From positions 1 through 43,785 of the forward strand of contig JAVWHX010000009.1 of the NCBI GenBank assembly GCA_036639875.1: DNA of 43,785 bases, written 5' to 3'. The DNA comes from JAVWHX01 sp036639875. Lineage in GTDB: Bacteria > Bacillota_I > Bacilli_A > Erysipelotrichales > Coprobacillaceae. Shown here piece after piece: positions 24,946-33,601 of the stretch; the first letter of the stretch is position 1; every line of letters starts with the position of its first letter. A program made the position numbers and the translations under genes. A model generated the notes under the pieces. The model worked only from the letters and a program-made list of their open reading frames with translations, ran no database searches and had not been told where the DNA came from.

Positions 24946-25728
24946 ATGGTAAAGATTATTAATAATGCAGATGACTTTGGTTATTCAAATGCAATCAATT
25001 ATGGCATAATTGATTGTTACTTAAATGGAATGTTGACATCCACAACGCTTATGCCGGCAATGCCAGGATTTGATCATGCAGTTGCATTAGCAAAACAAAA
25101 TCCGGGTTTAGGAATTGGAGTTCATTTAACTTTGACATGTGGAAGACCAGTTTTAGAGGGGCACAAAACACTTGTTAATGAAAATGGGGATTTTAAAAAG
25201 TTAACATTTTACAATGATGCTTTGACAAAGGTTGATGATGACGAGGTTTATAGGGAATGGAAAGCACAAATAGATAAAGTATCTGCTGCTGGAATTAAAC
25301 CTACACATTTAGATTCACATCATCATACACATACATTTAAAAATAATCCACTGATTATTAAAAAACTAGCTAAGGAATATGGATTACCTGTTAGAAATTC
25401 GTTTCAAGATGTATCAATATTAAAAGATGAAGATATTGTAACGAATGATATTCTTATTGATCCTTGGTGTTCTATTTCAGAAGAATTTAAAGATAGTCAT
25501 GATAAGTTGAATTTGCTTATAACATCAATCAGAAGTCAAATTGAAAAAGGATCACTAAAAAATGATGTTATCGAAGTTATGTGGCATCCAGCTTATTTGG
25601 ATATAAATATTATGACTGGATCAAGTTTTGCTTATCCAAGAATATATGAAGTTGAAGCAATTCAAAATCAAGAATTGATAAAGTATATCAAAGAAAACTT
25701 TGAGTTATGTACTTTTCAAGATATATAA
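24946..25728 (+). CDS. YdjC/ChbG-family carbohydrate deacetylase
   Basis: 260 residues from the ATG at 24946 (GGAGGAGAAGG just upstream). The metal site of the family is complete: NADDFG near the N-terminus, GVHLTLT, and HLDSHHHTH in the middle, with a late MWHPAY segment. In ChbG the enzyme removes one acetyl group from chito-oligosaccharides or their 6-phosphates. Here its neighbours are an alpha-glucoside-type EIICB and a 6-phospho-alpha-glucosidase rather than the ChbBCA/ChbF set. The substrate may therefore be an alpha-linked N-acetylated disaccharide phosphate; that is inference. It is preceded by RAT site 3. Confidence 0.88.
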   Translation: MVKIINNADDFGYSNAINYGIIDCYLNGMLTSTTLMPAMPGFDHAVALAKQNPGLGIGVHLTLTCGRPVLEGHKTLVNENGDFKKLTFYNDALTKVDDDEVYREWKAQIDKVSAAGIKPTHLDSHHHTHTFKNNPLIIKKLAKEYGLPVRNSFQDVSILKDEDIVTNDILIDPWCSISEEFKDSHDKLNLLITSIRSQIEKGSLKNDVIEVMWHPAYLDINIMTGSSFAYPRIYEVEAIQNQELIKYIKENFELCTFQDI

Positions 25729-25746
25729 AAAAAGGAGAGAAGAAAA

Positions 25747-27168
25747 ATGATGAACAAGATTTTAAAGCAGTTATCAAAATTAGGTAAAGCGATGTTAATT
25801 CCTATCGCTGCCACTCCAGCTGCTGGTTTGCTTGCACGTTTAAGTGCACCAGATTTACTAAACTTACCAGTGTTGGAAAATGCATCATGGGTTGTATTTG
25901 GAATGATGGATGTATTATTTGCGATTGGGGCAGTTATTGCATATGCAAAGACAAAGGATAAAACATGTCCTATTATTGGAGCAGTTATTTCACTTTCAGT
26001 ATTTAAATCAGTTTTAACTTTCATGAACGAAACAATTAGTATGGGAGTATTTGCTGGTATTGTTGTTGGGACAGTCACAGCGATTGTTTATAACTATAGT
26101 AAAGAATGGAAAACGCCTCAGATGTTCTCTTTCTTTACAGGGGATAAGTTTGTTGTGACATTAGCACCTTTATTAGCAGTTCCTTTAGGTATTGCATTTA
26201 GCTATATCTGGGTTCCATGTCAAGCTGGATTAAATAGTTTTGGGATTTGGATTGCTGGTGCTGGAGCAATTGGTATCTTTGTATTTGGTTTCACAAATCG
26301 TTTGTTAATACCAGTTGGTTTACATCATGTTGTCAATACTTATATTTATTATGAATTAGGATCATTTGTGACAGCAACTGGTGAAGTTGTTAAAGGAGAA
26401 ATCCCTCGTTTCTTAGCTGGGGATCCAACAGCTGGTTTATTTCTAGCAATGTTCTTTATTCCAATGATGTTTGGTTTACCAGGAGCATGTGCTGCTATTT
26501 ATAAAACAGCCAAAGAAAGAAATAAAGCAAAAACAAAGTCTTTAATGACATCAGGTGCTTTAACAACATTTGTTGCTGGTATTACAGAACCAGTTGAATT
26601 CTCATTTATGTTTGTTGCACCTAGATTATATGCATTCCATGCTGTTTTAACAGGTGCTGCAGGAGCTATTCTTTATTTACTAGATGTTCATTTGGGAATG
26701 TCGATTAACTTCTGTGTTATTGATTTTATTCTTAATTTTAACATGGGAACAAACTCATGGATTATTATTCCAGTAGGTATTGTATTCTTCTTTGTTTACT
26801 ATTTTGGATTTAAGTTTATGATTGAAAAGTTTAATTTAAAAACACCAGGTAGAGAAGAAGAAATAGAAATTGATGAAAATGACATTTCAACAGATGAAAT
26901 GAATATAAAATTAGAACATAACAATTATCAATATATGGCTAAAAAGATTTTACAAAATATTGGTGGTAAAGATAATGTTGAAGAAGTAGAAAACTGTGTT
27001 ACAAGATTACGTTTAGAATTGAAAGATGGTTCTTTAGTTAATGAGGAAAATATTAAGAAAACAGGAGCTAAAGGGGTAGTGAGATTTAGTGATACATCAA
27101 TTCAAATTATTATTGGAACAGAGGTAAATAAAGTTGCTAAAGAATTTAAAGCAATGTTAGATGATTAG
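25747..27168 (+). CDS. PTS transporter EIICB, alpha-glucoside/glucose superfamily
   Basis: 473 residues. The membrane IIC domain (~1-375) has about ten hydrophobic segments, a LLIPVGLHHVVN motif and the family signature GITEPVEFSFMFVAP. A FNLKTPGREEE linker follows, then a IIB domain with phospho-Cys417 in NCVTRLRL. There is no IIA domain; the separate EIIA upstream fits. The IIC and linker look most like GlvC/MalB/AglA-type alpha-glucoside permeases, rather than the Lac-family chitobiose permease ChbC. It would import and phosphorylate a disaccharide at a 6-hydroxyl. Its gene lies between the deacetylase and the hydrolase genes with short gaps. Confidence 0.9.
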   Translation: MMNKILKQLSKLGKAMLIPIAATPAAGLLARLSAPDLLNLPVLENASWVVFGMMDVLFAIGAVIAYAKTKDKTCPIIGAVISLSVFKSVLTFMNETISMGVFAGIVVGTVTAIVYNYSKEWKTPQMFSFFTGDKFVVTLAPLLAVPLGIAFSYIWVPCQAGLNSFGIWIAGAGAIGIFVFGFTNRLLIPVGLHHVVNTYIYYELGSFVTATGEVVKGEIPRFLAGDPTAGLFLAMFFIPMMFGLPGACAAIYKTAKERNKAKTKSLMTSGALTTFVAGITEPVEFSFMFVAPRLYAFHAVLTGAAGAILYLLDVHLGMSINFCVIDFILNFNMGTNSWIIIPVGIVFFFVYYFGFKFMIEKFNLKTPGREEEIEIDENDISTDEMNIKLEHNNYQYMAKKILQNIGGKDNVEEVENCVTRLRLELKDGSLVNEENIKKTGAKGVVRFSDTSIQIIIGTEVNKVAKEFKAMLDD

Positions 27169-27179
27169 GAGAAAAGAAT

Positions 27180-28511
27180 ATGGGAAATAAATTTGTTATT
27201 ATTGGAGCGGGGTCAACACATACTCCAGGAATTATTGGATCATTAGTAGAAAAAGCAGATGAAATAAATCTAACTGAACTTTGTTTACATGATATTGATG
27301 AAAACAGAGTCTATCATATGGGTGAGTTTAGTAAAATCTATATGTCAGAAAGAAGAACGGATATTAAAACAAGTTGGACAACTGATTTAAAAGAAGCATT
27401 AAGTGGTGCTGATTATGTATTTATTCAAATCAGACCAGGTAGAAATGAACAAAGAGCAATTGATGAACATACATGTTATAAACATGGAGTTATTGGTCAA
27501 GAAACATGTGGATTAGGTGGATTTGCATTTGCATTAAGAACGATTCCTGCAATCTTAGAAATTGTCAAAACAGCATTAGAGGTTTGTCCAAATGCATGGT
27601 TATTGAATTATTCAAATCCAGAAGCAATGGTTTCTGAAGCAATTTATAGAACTTATCCACAAGCAAAGATGTTATGTATTTGTGATATGCCTATTTCACA
27701 ACAAGAACAAGTTGCTGAGTACTTTGGATATGATGAAAAAGAGTTAACATTTAAATATTTTGGACTTAATCACTTTGGTTGGTTTACAAATGTTTATAAT
27801 AAGGAAGGTAAAGATTTATTACCACAATTAAGAGAAGATGTATTGAGTGGTAAATTGACAGGATTTAATGCTGTTCAAGATGAAGGTAAATTAGATGAGT
27901 ATTGGTTTAAGACATTTAATAATGTGATTAAAGGATTTAAAGCATACCCTGATTTCTTACCATTGTGTTATTTACAATATTATTATTTCCATGATGAAAT
28001 GTTAGAACAATTCGATCATGAGTTTACAAGAGCAGATTCTGTATTAGCAGGTAGAGAAATCACTGTTTATGAAGAATGTCGAAGAGTAATTGAAAATAAG
28101 AGTGCTAAAGATTCATATTTAGTGGCTGGTGTTCATGGTAATTATATAGTCAATCTAGCAAGTTCTATTATTAATGATAAAAGAGAAAGATTTATTATTA
28201 ATGTGATGAATAATGGAGCGATTGGAAACTTTAATCATGATGCAGTTGTAGAAGTTCCATGTTATGTTGGAGCATCAGGAATAGAACCTGTTGCAGTTGG
28301 ATATATTCCTCAATTCCATAAATCTTTGATGGAAGCACAAAAAGGTTATGAAAAACTTGCTGTAGAGGCATGTTTAGAAGGTTCAAAAGAAAAAGCTTTA
28401 CAAGCGATATTACTTAATAAAACAATTCCATCATATCGTAAAGGTAAAGAAATCTTTGATGATTTCTTAGAATTGAATAAAGAATATTGGAATCCAATGT
28501 TCTATAAATAA
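27180..28511 (+). CDS. GH4 6-phospho-alpha-glucosidase (GlvA/MalH type)
   Basis: 443 residues. It has an N-terminal NAD-binding fold (FVIIGAGSTHTPGI), then GVIGQETCGLGG, WLLNYSNPEAMV, the metal/catalytic motif CDMP at residues 168-171, and GLNHFGWFTN. In GH4 enzymes acting on PTS disaccharides, CDMP marks alpha-specific members (GlvA, MalH, AglB), whereas CN(I/V)P marks beta-specific ones. NAD and a divalent metal are cofactors of the family, and cleavage proceeds by a redox elimination route. It should split the imported sugar-6-phosphate. AGGAG precedes the ATG. No clear terminator follows; transcription may run into the toxin-antitoxin-like locus. Confidence 0.92.
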   Translation: MGNKFVIIGAGSTHTPGIIGSLVEKADEINLTELCLHDIDENRVYHMGEFSKIYMSERRTDIKTSWTTDLKEALSGADYVFIQIRPGRNEQRAIDEHTCYKHGVIGQETCGLGGFAFALRTIPAILEIVKTALEVCPNAWLLNYSNPEAMVSEAIYRTYPQAKMLCICDMPISQQEQVAEYFGYDEKELTFKYFGLNHFGWFTNVYNKEGKDLLPQLREDVLSGKLTGFNAVQDEGKLDEYWFKTFNNVIKGFKAYPDFLPLCYLQYYYFHDEMLEQFDHEFTRADSVLAGREITVYEECRRVIENKSAKDSYLVAGVHGNYIVNLASSIINDKRERFIINVMNNGAIGNFNHDAVVEVPCYVGASGIEPVAVGYIPQFHKSLMEAQKGYEKLAVEACLEGSKEKALQAILLNKTIPSYRKGKEIFDDFLELNKEYWNPMFYK

Positions 28512-28581
28512 GATATATCAATAGTCCTCCCAAAAATTATTTATATACTTATTTTGAATAAAGATATGCATTATGATTATC

Positions 28582-28610
28582 TTGAGATGTCACAATTCTT
28601 ATGCTAGAAT
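28582..28610 (+). promoter_or_regulatory. Antitoxin-RNA promoter, locus 2
   Basis: TTGAGA at 28582-28587, 17 bp, TAGAAT at 28605-28610 with TGC extension. It has the same design (CTTGARATGTC then extended -10) as the promoter at 34392. Confidence 0.7.
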
Positions 28611-28616
28611 AATCGG

Positions 28617-28690
28617 GACAATAGATGATGTCATAAATCATTTTGATCATAAGAAAACCCAGAAGAGACGACTTCTGGGTTTTCCATTTC
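28617..28690 (+). ncRNA. Putative antitoxin RNA of type I locus 2
   Basis: A ~70-nt predicted RNA ending in a strong bidirectional terminator (AAAACCCAGAAG / CTTCTGGGTTTT, 28653-28683). Its 5' part contains GTCATAAATCATTTTG (28630-28645), repeated exactly at 28783-28798, where it is the complement of the toxin start-codon region. It can therefore pair with the toxin mRNA at the start site and across the shared terminator. Confidence 0.6.
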
Positions 28691-28695
28691 TAGGC

Positions 28696-28794
28696 TTATC
28701 GTCGAAAATATTTATCAAGTCATCTGGTCATAAAGTACATGACTAAACTACCTATAATAGATATAAGGATAGAAGATATAACGTCATAAATCAT
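28696..28794 (-). pseudogene. Fst-like type I toxin, nonsense copy
   Basis: Starting at 28794 (ATG ATT TAT GAC) the frame encodes 24 mostly hydrophobic residues (one membrane helix), then TGA at 28722-28720. Reading on in the same frame gives LDKYFRR and a stop at 28696. In the intact copy at 34.6 kb the tail is WLDKYFDK with TGG, so this TGA is most simply a TGG-to-TGA mutation. The upstream ribosome site (AGATGTGAAG) is also weaker than the AGGAGGTGAA of the intact copy. TGA is a stop in neighbouring genes (purN, glpK), so readthrough as Trp is not expected. A minus-strand TATAAT lies at 28842-28837. Confidence 0.65.
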
Positions 28795-28800
28795 TTTGCT

Positions 28801-28890
28801 TCACATCTTTCTATCGTGAAGGCTCGATGACATAGTATTATAGTGTGAATTGCTATAAGAAAAGTATCGAATTTGTCTCAATTTTAAAAG
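28801..28890 (-). promoter_or_regulatory. Toxin promoter and shared upstream element, locus 2
   Basis: Minus-strand TATAAT at 28842-28837, preceded by a ~45-bp block (TTGAGACAAATTC...TTTTCTTATAGCAATTC) that recurs upstream of the toxin genes at 23.25 and 34.65 kb. Confidence 0.6.
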
Positions 28891-28931
28891 AGTAGTAAGC
28901 TCTTTTTCATTTTCAAGTTATATGGTTTTGA

Positions 28932-28960
28932 TTGCTTATCAATTTTAATTGGGATAAAAT
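28932..28960 (+). promoter_or_regulatory. Promoter of the glycerol operon
   Basis: TTGCTT at 28932-28937, 17 bp, TAAAAT at 28955-28960; the glycerol kinase ATG is 22 bases further on. A small AAAGAG/CTCTTT hairpin with T-run at 28886-28906 may insulate it from upstream transcription. Confidence 0.55.
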
Positions 28961-28981
28961 ATAGATAAGGTGGTGGATATA

Positions 28982-30475
28982 ATGGAAAAATATATACTAG
29001 CAATTGATCAAGGAACAACAAGTACCAGAACAATATTATTTGATCATAGTTCTGCAATTGTTGCTTCATCACAAAGAGAATTTAAGCAATATTTCCCTAA
29101 ACCAGGATGGGTAGAACACGATGCTAATGAGATTTGGTTATCAACGTTAGCCGTTATGACAGAAACTATCCAAAAATCTGGAATTAAACCTGAGCAAGTG
29201 GCTGCAATTGGAATTACAAATCAAAGGGAAACAACAGTTGTTTGGGATAAAGAAACAGGGCTACCTGTTTATCATGCAATAGTTTGGCAATCAAGACAAA
29301 GTGATGAAGTTTGTCAAAAGTTAAAGAATTTAGGTAAAGAAAAAATAATTAGAGAAAAGACAGGATTGGTTATTGATCCTTATTTTTCGGCAACTAAAAT
29401 TATGTGGTTATTTGAAAATGTTCCAGGGATTAAGGAAAAAGCCATGAATAATGAATTGTTATTTGGAACAATTGATTCATGGTTAGTTTATAAATTAAGT
29501 GGAGGAAAGCGTCATATTACTGATGTAACTAATGCTTCAAGAACACTTATGTATAATATTTATGAGCAATGTTGGGATGAAGAACTATTAGATTTATATG
29601 GTATTCCAAAAAGTATGTTACCAGAAGTTGTTTCTTCAAGTGAAGAGTATTGTTGCTGTGCTCCATATCATTTCTATAATCAAGAAGTTCCGATTGCTTC
29701 AATGATTGGAGATCAACAAGCTGCTTTATTTGGTCAAAATTGTTTTGAAAAAGGACATATGAAAAATACTTATGGAACTGGTGGTTTTCTATTAATGAAT
29801 ACTGGAGAAACAGCTATTCAGTCTGATAATGGACTTTTAACAACCATAGCATGGCGTATTGGCGATAAAACATTATATGCATTAGAAGGAAGTATATTTG
29901 TATCTGGAAGTGTTATTCAATGGTTAAGAGATGGTTTACAGTTGTTTCAAAAAGCCAGTGAAACTGAGAATATGGCTTTAGCTGTTAAAGATACAAATGG
30001 AGTTGTTGTTGTACCAGCATTTGTAGGACTTGGTGCTCCTTATTGGGATGATCAAGCAAGAGGGACAATTGTAGGATTAACTCGCGGAACTACAAAGGAA
30101 CATATTGTTCGGGCAGCTTTAGAATCTATGTGTTATCAAAGTAAAGATTTAATTCTTGCAATGAAGGAAGATACCCAATTAGATATTAAAGAACTTTATG
30201 TTGATGGTGGTGCTACAGAAAACAAATTCTTATTACAATGTCAAAGTGATATCTTACAAGTTCCAGTGACTCGTTTGAAAGTGAGTGAAACAACAGCATT
30301 AGGGGCAGCACATTTAGCTGGTTTAGCAGTTGGCTATTGGACAATTGATGATTTTCATGTTGACGTTTTGGCAACATACTCACCTCAAATATCACCTCAA
30401 CAATCTGCTCAAATGTATAATTTGTGGGTTCAAGCAGTTAAAAGCTGTCAAAGCTTTAGGGGGAATGAAAATTGA
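28982..30475 (+). CDS. glpK: Glycerol kinase
   Basis: 497 residues from the ATG at 28982 (AAGGTGG ribosome site). FGGY-family kinase: N-terminal phosphate loop AIDQGTTSTRTILFDH, substrate loop FKQYFPKPGWVEHDANEIW, ITNQRETTVVWDK, and C-terminal VDGGATENKFLLQ. It makes sn-glycerol-3-phosphate from glycerol and ATP. The APYHFYNQEVPI segment keeps the His region that HPr phosphorylates in Gram-positive glycerol kinases, consistent with PTS control. Its TGA stop overlaps the TTG start of the next gene (TTGA), so the two are translationally coupled. Confidence 0.96.
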   Translation: MEKYILAIDQGTTSTRTILFDHSSAIVASSQREFKQYFPKPGWVEHDANEIWLSTLAVMTETIQKSGIKPEQVAAIGITNQRETTVVWDKETGLPVYHAIVWQSRQSDEVCQKLKNLGKEKIIREKTGLVIDPYFSATKIMWLFENVPGIKEKAMNNELLFGTIDSWLVYKLSGGKRHITDVTNASRTLMYNIYEQCWDEELLDLYGIPKSMLPEVVSSSEEYCCCAPYHFYNQEVPIASMIGDQQAALFGQNCFEKGHMKNTYGTGGFLLMNTGETAIQSDNGLLTTIAWRIGDKTLYALEGSIFVSGSVIQWLRDGLQLFQKASETENMALAVKDTNGVVVVPAFVGLGAPYWDDQARGTIVGLTRGTTKEHIVRAALESMCYQSKDLILAMKEDTQLDIKELYVDGGATENKFLLQCQSDILQVPVTRLKVSETTALGAAHLAGLAVGYWTIDDFHVDVLATYSPQISPQQSAQMYNLWVQAVKSCQSFRGNEN

Positions 30476-31905
30476 AAGATATCATTATTGTTGGATGTGG
30501 AATTACAGGAAGCTTAATTGCTCATGAATTATCAAAATATAATATTGATGTAAGTGTTTTAGAAAAGAATAATGATGTAGCGCTAGAGTCTACTGGAGCT
30601 AATAGTGCAATTATTCATTCGGGCCATGATCCCAAAACTGGAACTTTAAAGGCAAGATTTAATCTTGAAGGAAATCAAATGTATCCTGCCCTTTGTGAAG
30701 AATTGAAAGTTGATTTTAAACAAGTAGGGGCATTGGTTGTTTCTACAAATCAAGAAGAATCTTTAATCTTAGATAAATTAGAAAGTCAGACTATAGATCG
30801 CCATATTCCCTATCAACGTATCCAAAGAGAAGAAATTATAAAAAAGGAACCTCATATTAGTGATCAAGTAATAGAAGCACTGTTCTTACCTACAACAGGG
30901 ATTATAACACCATGGAAAGTAACGATTGCTGCTATGGAAGAGGCTGTTGATAATGGTGTTGAATTATTGTTAAATCATGAAGTTAAAGATATAACACCAG
31001 TTTCTAATGGATATCAAGTTCATACTAATCATGGTATTATAGAAACGAAAATGATTATTAATGCGGCAGGTATATATGCTGATAAAATTGCTTCTTATTT
31101 AGAAGATGTTCCTTATCATATCCAACCAAGAAAAGGAGAGTATTATATTCTTGGTAAATTATCTCAACCTTTAGTTAATGAAATTATTTATCCAGTTCCT
31201 TCATCAAAAGGAAAAGGTATTTTGGCTGTACCAACAATACATGGAAATGTTTTATTAGGTCCTAACAGTGAATTTGTTGAAGATAAAGAAGATACCTCAA
31301 CAACAAATGCACTAAATGAAGTGAAAAAACAAGTTACAAAAACCGTAAAAGATATTCCTTTTGATAAAATCATTAGAACTTTTTCTGGATTACGTTCGAC
31401 AGGGAATGTTGGTGACTTTGTCATTGAAGAGGATAAGAAATATAAAAATTTTATTCATGTTTCTTGTATAGAATCACCAGGATTAACATCAGCACCAGCG
31501 ATTGCAAAATATATAGTTAATACTTTTTGTTTAAAGACATTTGAGATGGAAAAGAAAAATAGCTATATAAAACGTAAAGAAGAAGTTGTTTTATCAGAGA
31601 TGTCAATTGTTCAACAAAATGAGTATATAAAAAAAGATCCCCGTTATGGTAAAATTATTTGTCGTTGTGAAAAGATCACAGAAGGAGAAGTGTTAGATGT
31701 GATTCATCGCTCAGTTGGCGCAACGACTGTAGATGGAGTTAAAAAAAGATGTCGTCCTGGAATGGGTGGATGTCAAGGGGGATTCTGTTCTCCAGAAATT
31801 GTTGAAATCTTAGCACGCGAACTTCATGTCCATAAGAAAGACATTTTATATAAGAGTCTTCAAACTGAACTTTTAAAAGTAAAAGCAAAGGAGGACTTGT
31901 TATGA
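30472..31905 (+). CDS. FAD-dependent glycerol-3-phosphate dehydrogenase, GlpA-like, with BFD-type Fe-S domain
   Basis: 477 residues, starting with TTG at 30472, with AGGGGG eight bases upstream. The N-terminus is a Rossmann FAD site (IIIVGCGITGSLIAHEL) in a DAO/GlpA fold of ~365 residues. The C-terminal ~85 residues form a BFD-like [2Fe-2S] domain with cysteines at 397, 399, 427, 434 and 439. With glycerol kinase just upstream and two redox proteins downstream, oxidation of glycerol-3-phosphate to DHAP by an anaerobic, GlpABC-analogous complex is the best call. L-2-hydroxyglutarate-oxidase-like relatives share the fold, so the substrate rests on context. Confidence 0.85.
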   Translation: MKDIIIVGCGITGSLIAHELSKYNIDVSVLEKNNDVALESTGANSAIIHSGHDPKTGTLKARFNLEGNQMYPALCEELKVDFKQVGALVVSTNQEESLILDKLESQTIDRHIPYQRIQREEIIKKEPHISDQVIEALFLPTTGIITPWKVTIAAMEEAVDNGVELLLNHEVKDITPVSNGYQVHTNHGIIETKMIINAAGIYADKIASYLEDVPYHIQPRKGEYYILGKLSQPLVNEIIYPVPSSKGKGILAVPTIHGNVLLGPNSEFVEDKEDTSTTNALNEVKKQVTKTVKDIPFDKIIRTFSGLRSTGNVGDFVIEEDKKYKNFIHVSCIESPGLTSAPAIAKYIVNTFCLKTFEMEKKNSYIKRKEEVVLSEMSIVQQNEYIKKDPRYGKIICRCEKITEGEVLDVIHRSVGATTVDGVKKRCRPGMGGCQGGFCSPEIVEILARELHVHKKDILYKSLQTELLKVKAKEDLL

Positions 31906-33152
31906 TTAATTATGATATTGTTATTATTGGTGGAGGAAGTGCGGGATTAGCTGCTGCTCTTTCTGCTAGAGAACAAGGGTGTCTTAGCATTTTGATTATT
32001 GAACAAGGAAAAGAGTGTGGAGGTATTTTGCAACAATGTATTCATAATGGTTTTGGTCTTCATACCTTTAAAGAGGAGTTGAGTGGACCAAGTTATGCAA
32101 ATCGTTATATAAAGGCTGTTGAAAAGTATCAAGATATTGATATATGGTTAGAAAGTACTGTTATCGATATGACATCTCATAGGGTTGTTAGTGTTGTATC
32201 TCCAAAACATGGGTATGTACAAATTCAAGCCAAAGCAATTGTTTTAGCAATGGGTTGTCGTGAAAGAACAAGAGGAGCAATTGATATTAAAGGAACACGT
32301 CCTAATGGTATTTATAATGCAGGACAAGCACAGAAGTTTTTAAACATTGATGGGTATCTTGTTGGGAAAAGAGTGTTTATTCTTGGGAGTGGAGATATTG
32401 GATTAATTATGGCAAGACGAATGACGCTTGAAGGGGCAAAGGTTTTAGGTGTTGCTGAAGTCATGCCGTATTCTAATGGACTTGCTAGAAATATAAAACA
32501 ATGTTTAGAAGATTTTGATATTCCATTATATTTAAGTCATACTGTTACACAAGTTATTGGAAAAGAAAGCTTAGAAAAGATTGTGATTAGTGCTGTTGAT
32601 GAAAATAGAAATATTATTGAAAATACTGAAAAAGTATTTGATGTTGATACATTGTTATTGTCAGTTGGGTTAATTCCTGAAAATAAATTAAGTGAAGATG
32701 CAGGAATTAAAATGCATTCACAGACGAAAGGGGCTATTGTTGATGAACATTATATGACGTCAATTCCTGGGATTTTTGCTTGTGGAAATGTGTTGCATGT
32801 TCATGATCTTGTTGATTTTGTGAGTGTGGAAGGAAGTAAGGCAGGAATGAATGCTGTTAAATATATTTCAAGTCATGATCAATATGGTAAACAGTTATTC
32901 CAAATTGCTCGTGATGGAATTTCTTACGTAATTCCACAAATTATTCATGAGAATATATCTAATGATATTGAATGTTTGTTTAGAGTAAGGAATCCATATA
33001 AGTCTTGTGAGATTGTTATTACGAGTGGGAATTTTGTTAAGGTCATAAAGAAAAGAAGTCTTGCTCCAGCTGAAATGGAAAAAGTGATTTTAAAGAAAGT
33101 TGATTTAGAAATGATTCATAATGATATAAGTTGGGAAGTGAGAGAATGTTAA
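31902..33152 (+). CDS. FAD/NAD(P)-dependent oxidoreductase, partner of the GlpA-like enzyme
   Basis: 416 residues. FAD-binding DIVIIGGGSAGLAAALSARE at the N-terminus, a second dinucleotide site GKRVFILGSGDIGLIMARRM at ~155, and a C-terminal FAD-contact ASGIFACGNVLHVHDLVD-like segment. It is of the pyridine-nucleotide-disulfide oxidoreductase type but without a CxxxxC redox disulfide; the position holds GKECGGILQQC. It overlaps the preceding gene by four bases and the DUF1667 gene by seven. The three proteins probably form one electron-transfer complex; NAD(H) as final partner is plausible but not shown. Confidence 0.85.
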   Translation: MINYDIVIIGGGSAGLAAALSAREQGCLSILIIEQGKECGGILQQCIHNGFGLHTFKEELSGPSYANRYIKAVEKYQDIDIWLESTVIDMTSHRVVSVVSPKHGYVQIQAKAIVLAMGCRERTRGAIDIKGTRPNGIYNAGQAQKFLNIDGYLVGKRVFILGSGDIGLIMARRMTLEGAKVLGVAEVMPYSNGLARNIKQCLEDFDIPLYLSHTVTQVIGKESLEKIVISAVDENRNIIENTEKVFDVDTLLLSVGLIPENKLSEDAGIKMHSQTKGAIVDEHYMTSIPGIFACGNVLHVHDLVDFVSVEGSKAGMNAVKYISSHDQYGKQLFQIARDGISYVIPQIIHENISNDIECLFRVRNPYKSCEIVITSGNFVKVIKKRSLAPAEMEKVILKKVDLEMIHNDISWEVREC

Positions 33153-33505
33153 AGGAAATGGTTTGTATTGTTTGTCCAATTGGTTGTCGTTTGAGTGTTC
33201 GAGATGATAATGGGAATATTGAAGTAAGTGGGAATACGTGTCCTAGAGGTAAACAATATGCAATTAATGAATTAACAAATCCAACACGTACTCTTACAAC
33301 AACTGTAGAAATTGAGAATGCTATCTATCATCAATTACCAGTGATTACATCACTCCCAATACCATTAAGTAAAATTAATGAAACAATGTTGTTGTTGAAA
33401 GGTGTTAAAGTAAAAGCCCCGATTTATGAAAAGGATATTATTATAAAAAATATTTTTGATTTAGGTATTGATATTATTGCAAGTCGCGATATGAAAGAAG
33501 TATAA
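33146..33505 (+). CDS. DUF1667-family cysteine-rich redox subunit
   Basis: 119 residues from the ATG at 33146, inside the end of the preceding gene. The N-terminus carries CIVCPIGCRL and then GNTCPRGKQYAINE: four cysteines arranged like an Fe-S cluster ligand set, as in DUF1667 proteins. The rest is a small alpha/beta domain ending IIASRDMKEV. Members of this family regularly follow GlpA-like and FAD oxidoreductase genes in Clostridia and relatives, so it is likely the third subunit of an anaerobic glycerol-3-phosphate dehydrogenase. A weak GAAGTGAG serves as ribosome site. Confidence 0.85.
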   Translation: MLKEMVCIVCPIGCRLSVRDDNGNIEVSGNTCPRGKQYAINELTNPTRTLTTTVEIENAIYHQLPVITSLPIPLSKINETMLLLKGVKVKAPIYEKDIIIKNIFDLGIDIIASRDMKEV

Positions 33506-33601
33506 CTTTAAAATTGTTTATTGTTTTCATGGGTTGAAAATAGTAAGCAATTTTTTTGACTTTCAATTATACTTGAGATAAAGAGTCATGGAGGAGAACA
33601 T

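Noticed and set aside
24946..28511. Reading the PTS operon as a standard chitobiose (chb) operon
   Set aside because: The GH4 enzyme has the alpha-type CDMP motif, and the permease is of the glucose/alpha-glucoside superfamily, not the Lac-family ChbBCA.
28696..28794. Possibility that TGA is read as tryptophan (code change) in toxin copy 2
   Set aside because: TGA ends purN, glpK and the LytTR regulator normally, and tryptophan is encoded by TGG throughout the window, so a nonsense mutation is simpler.
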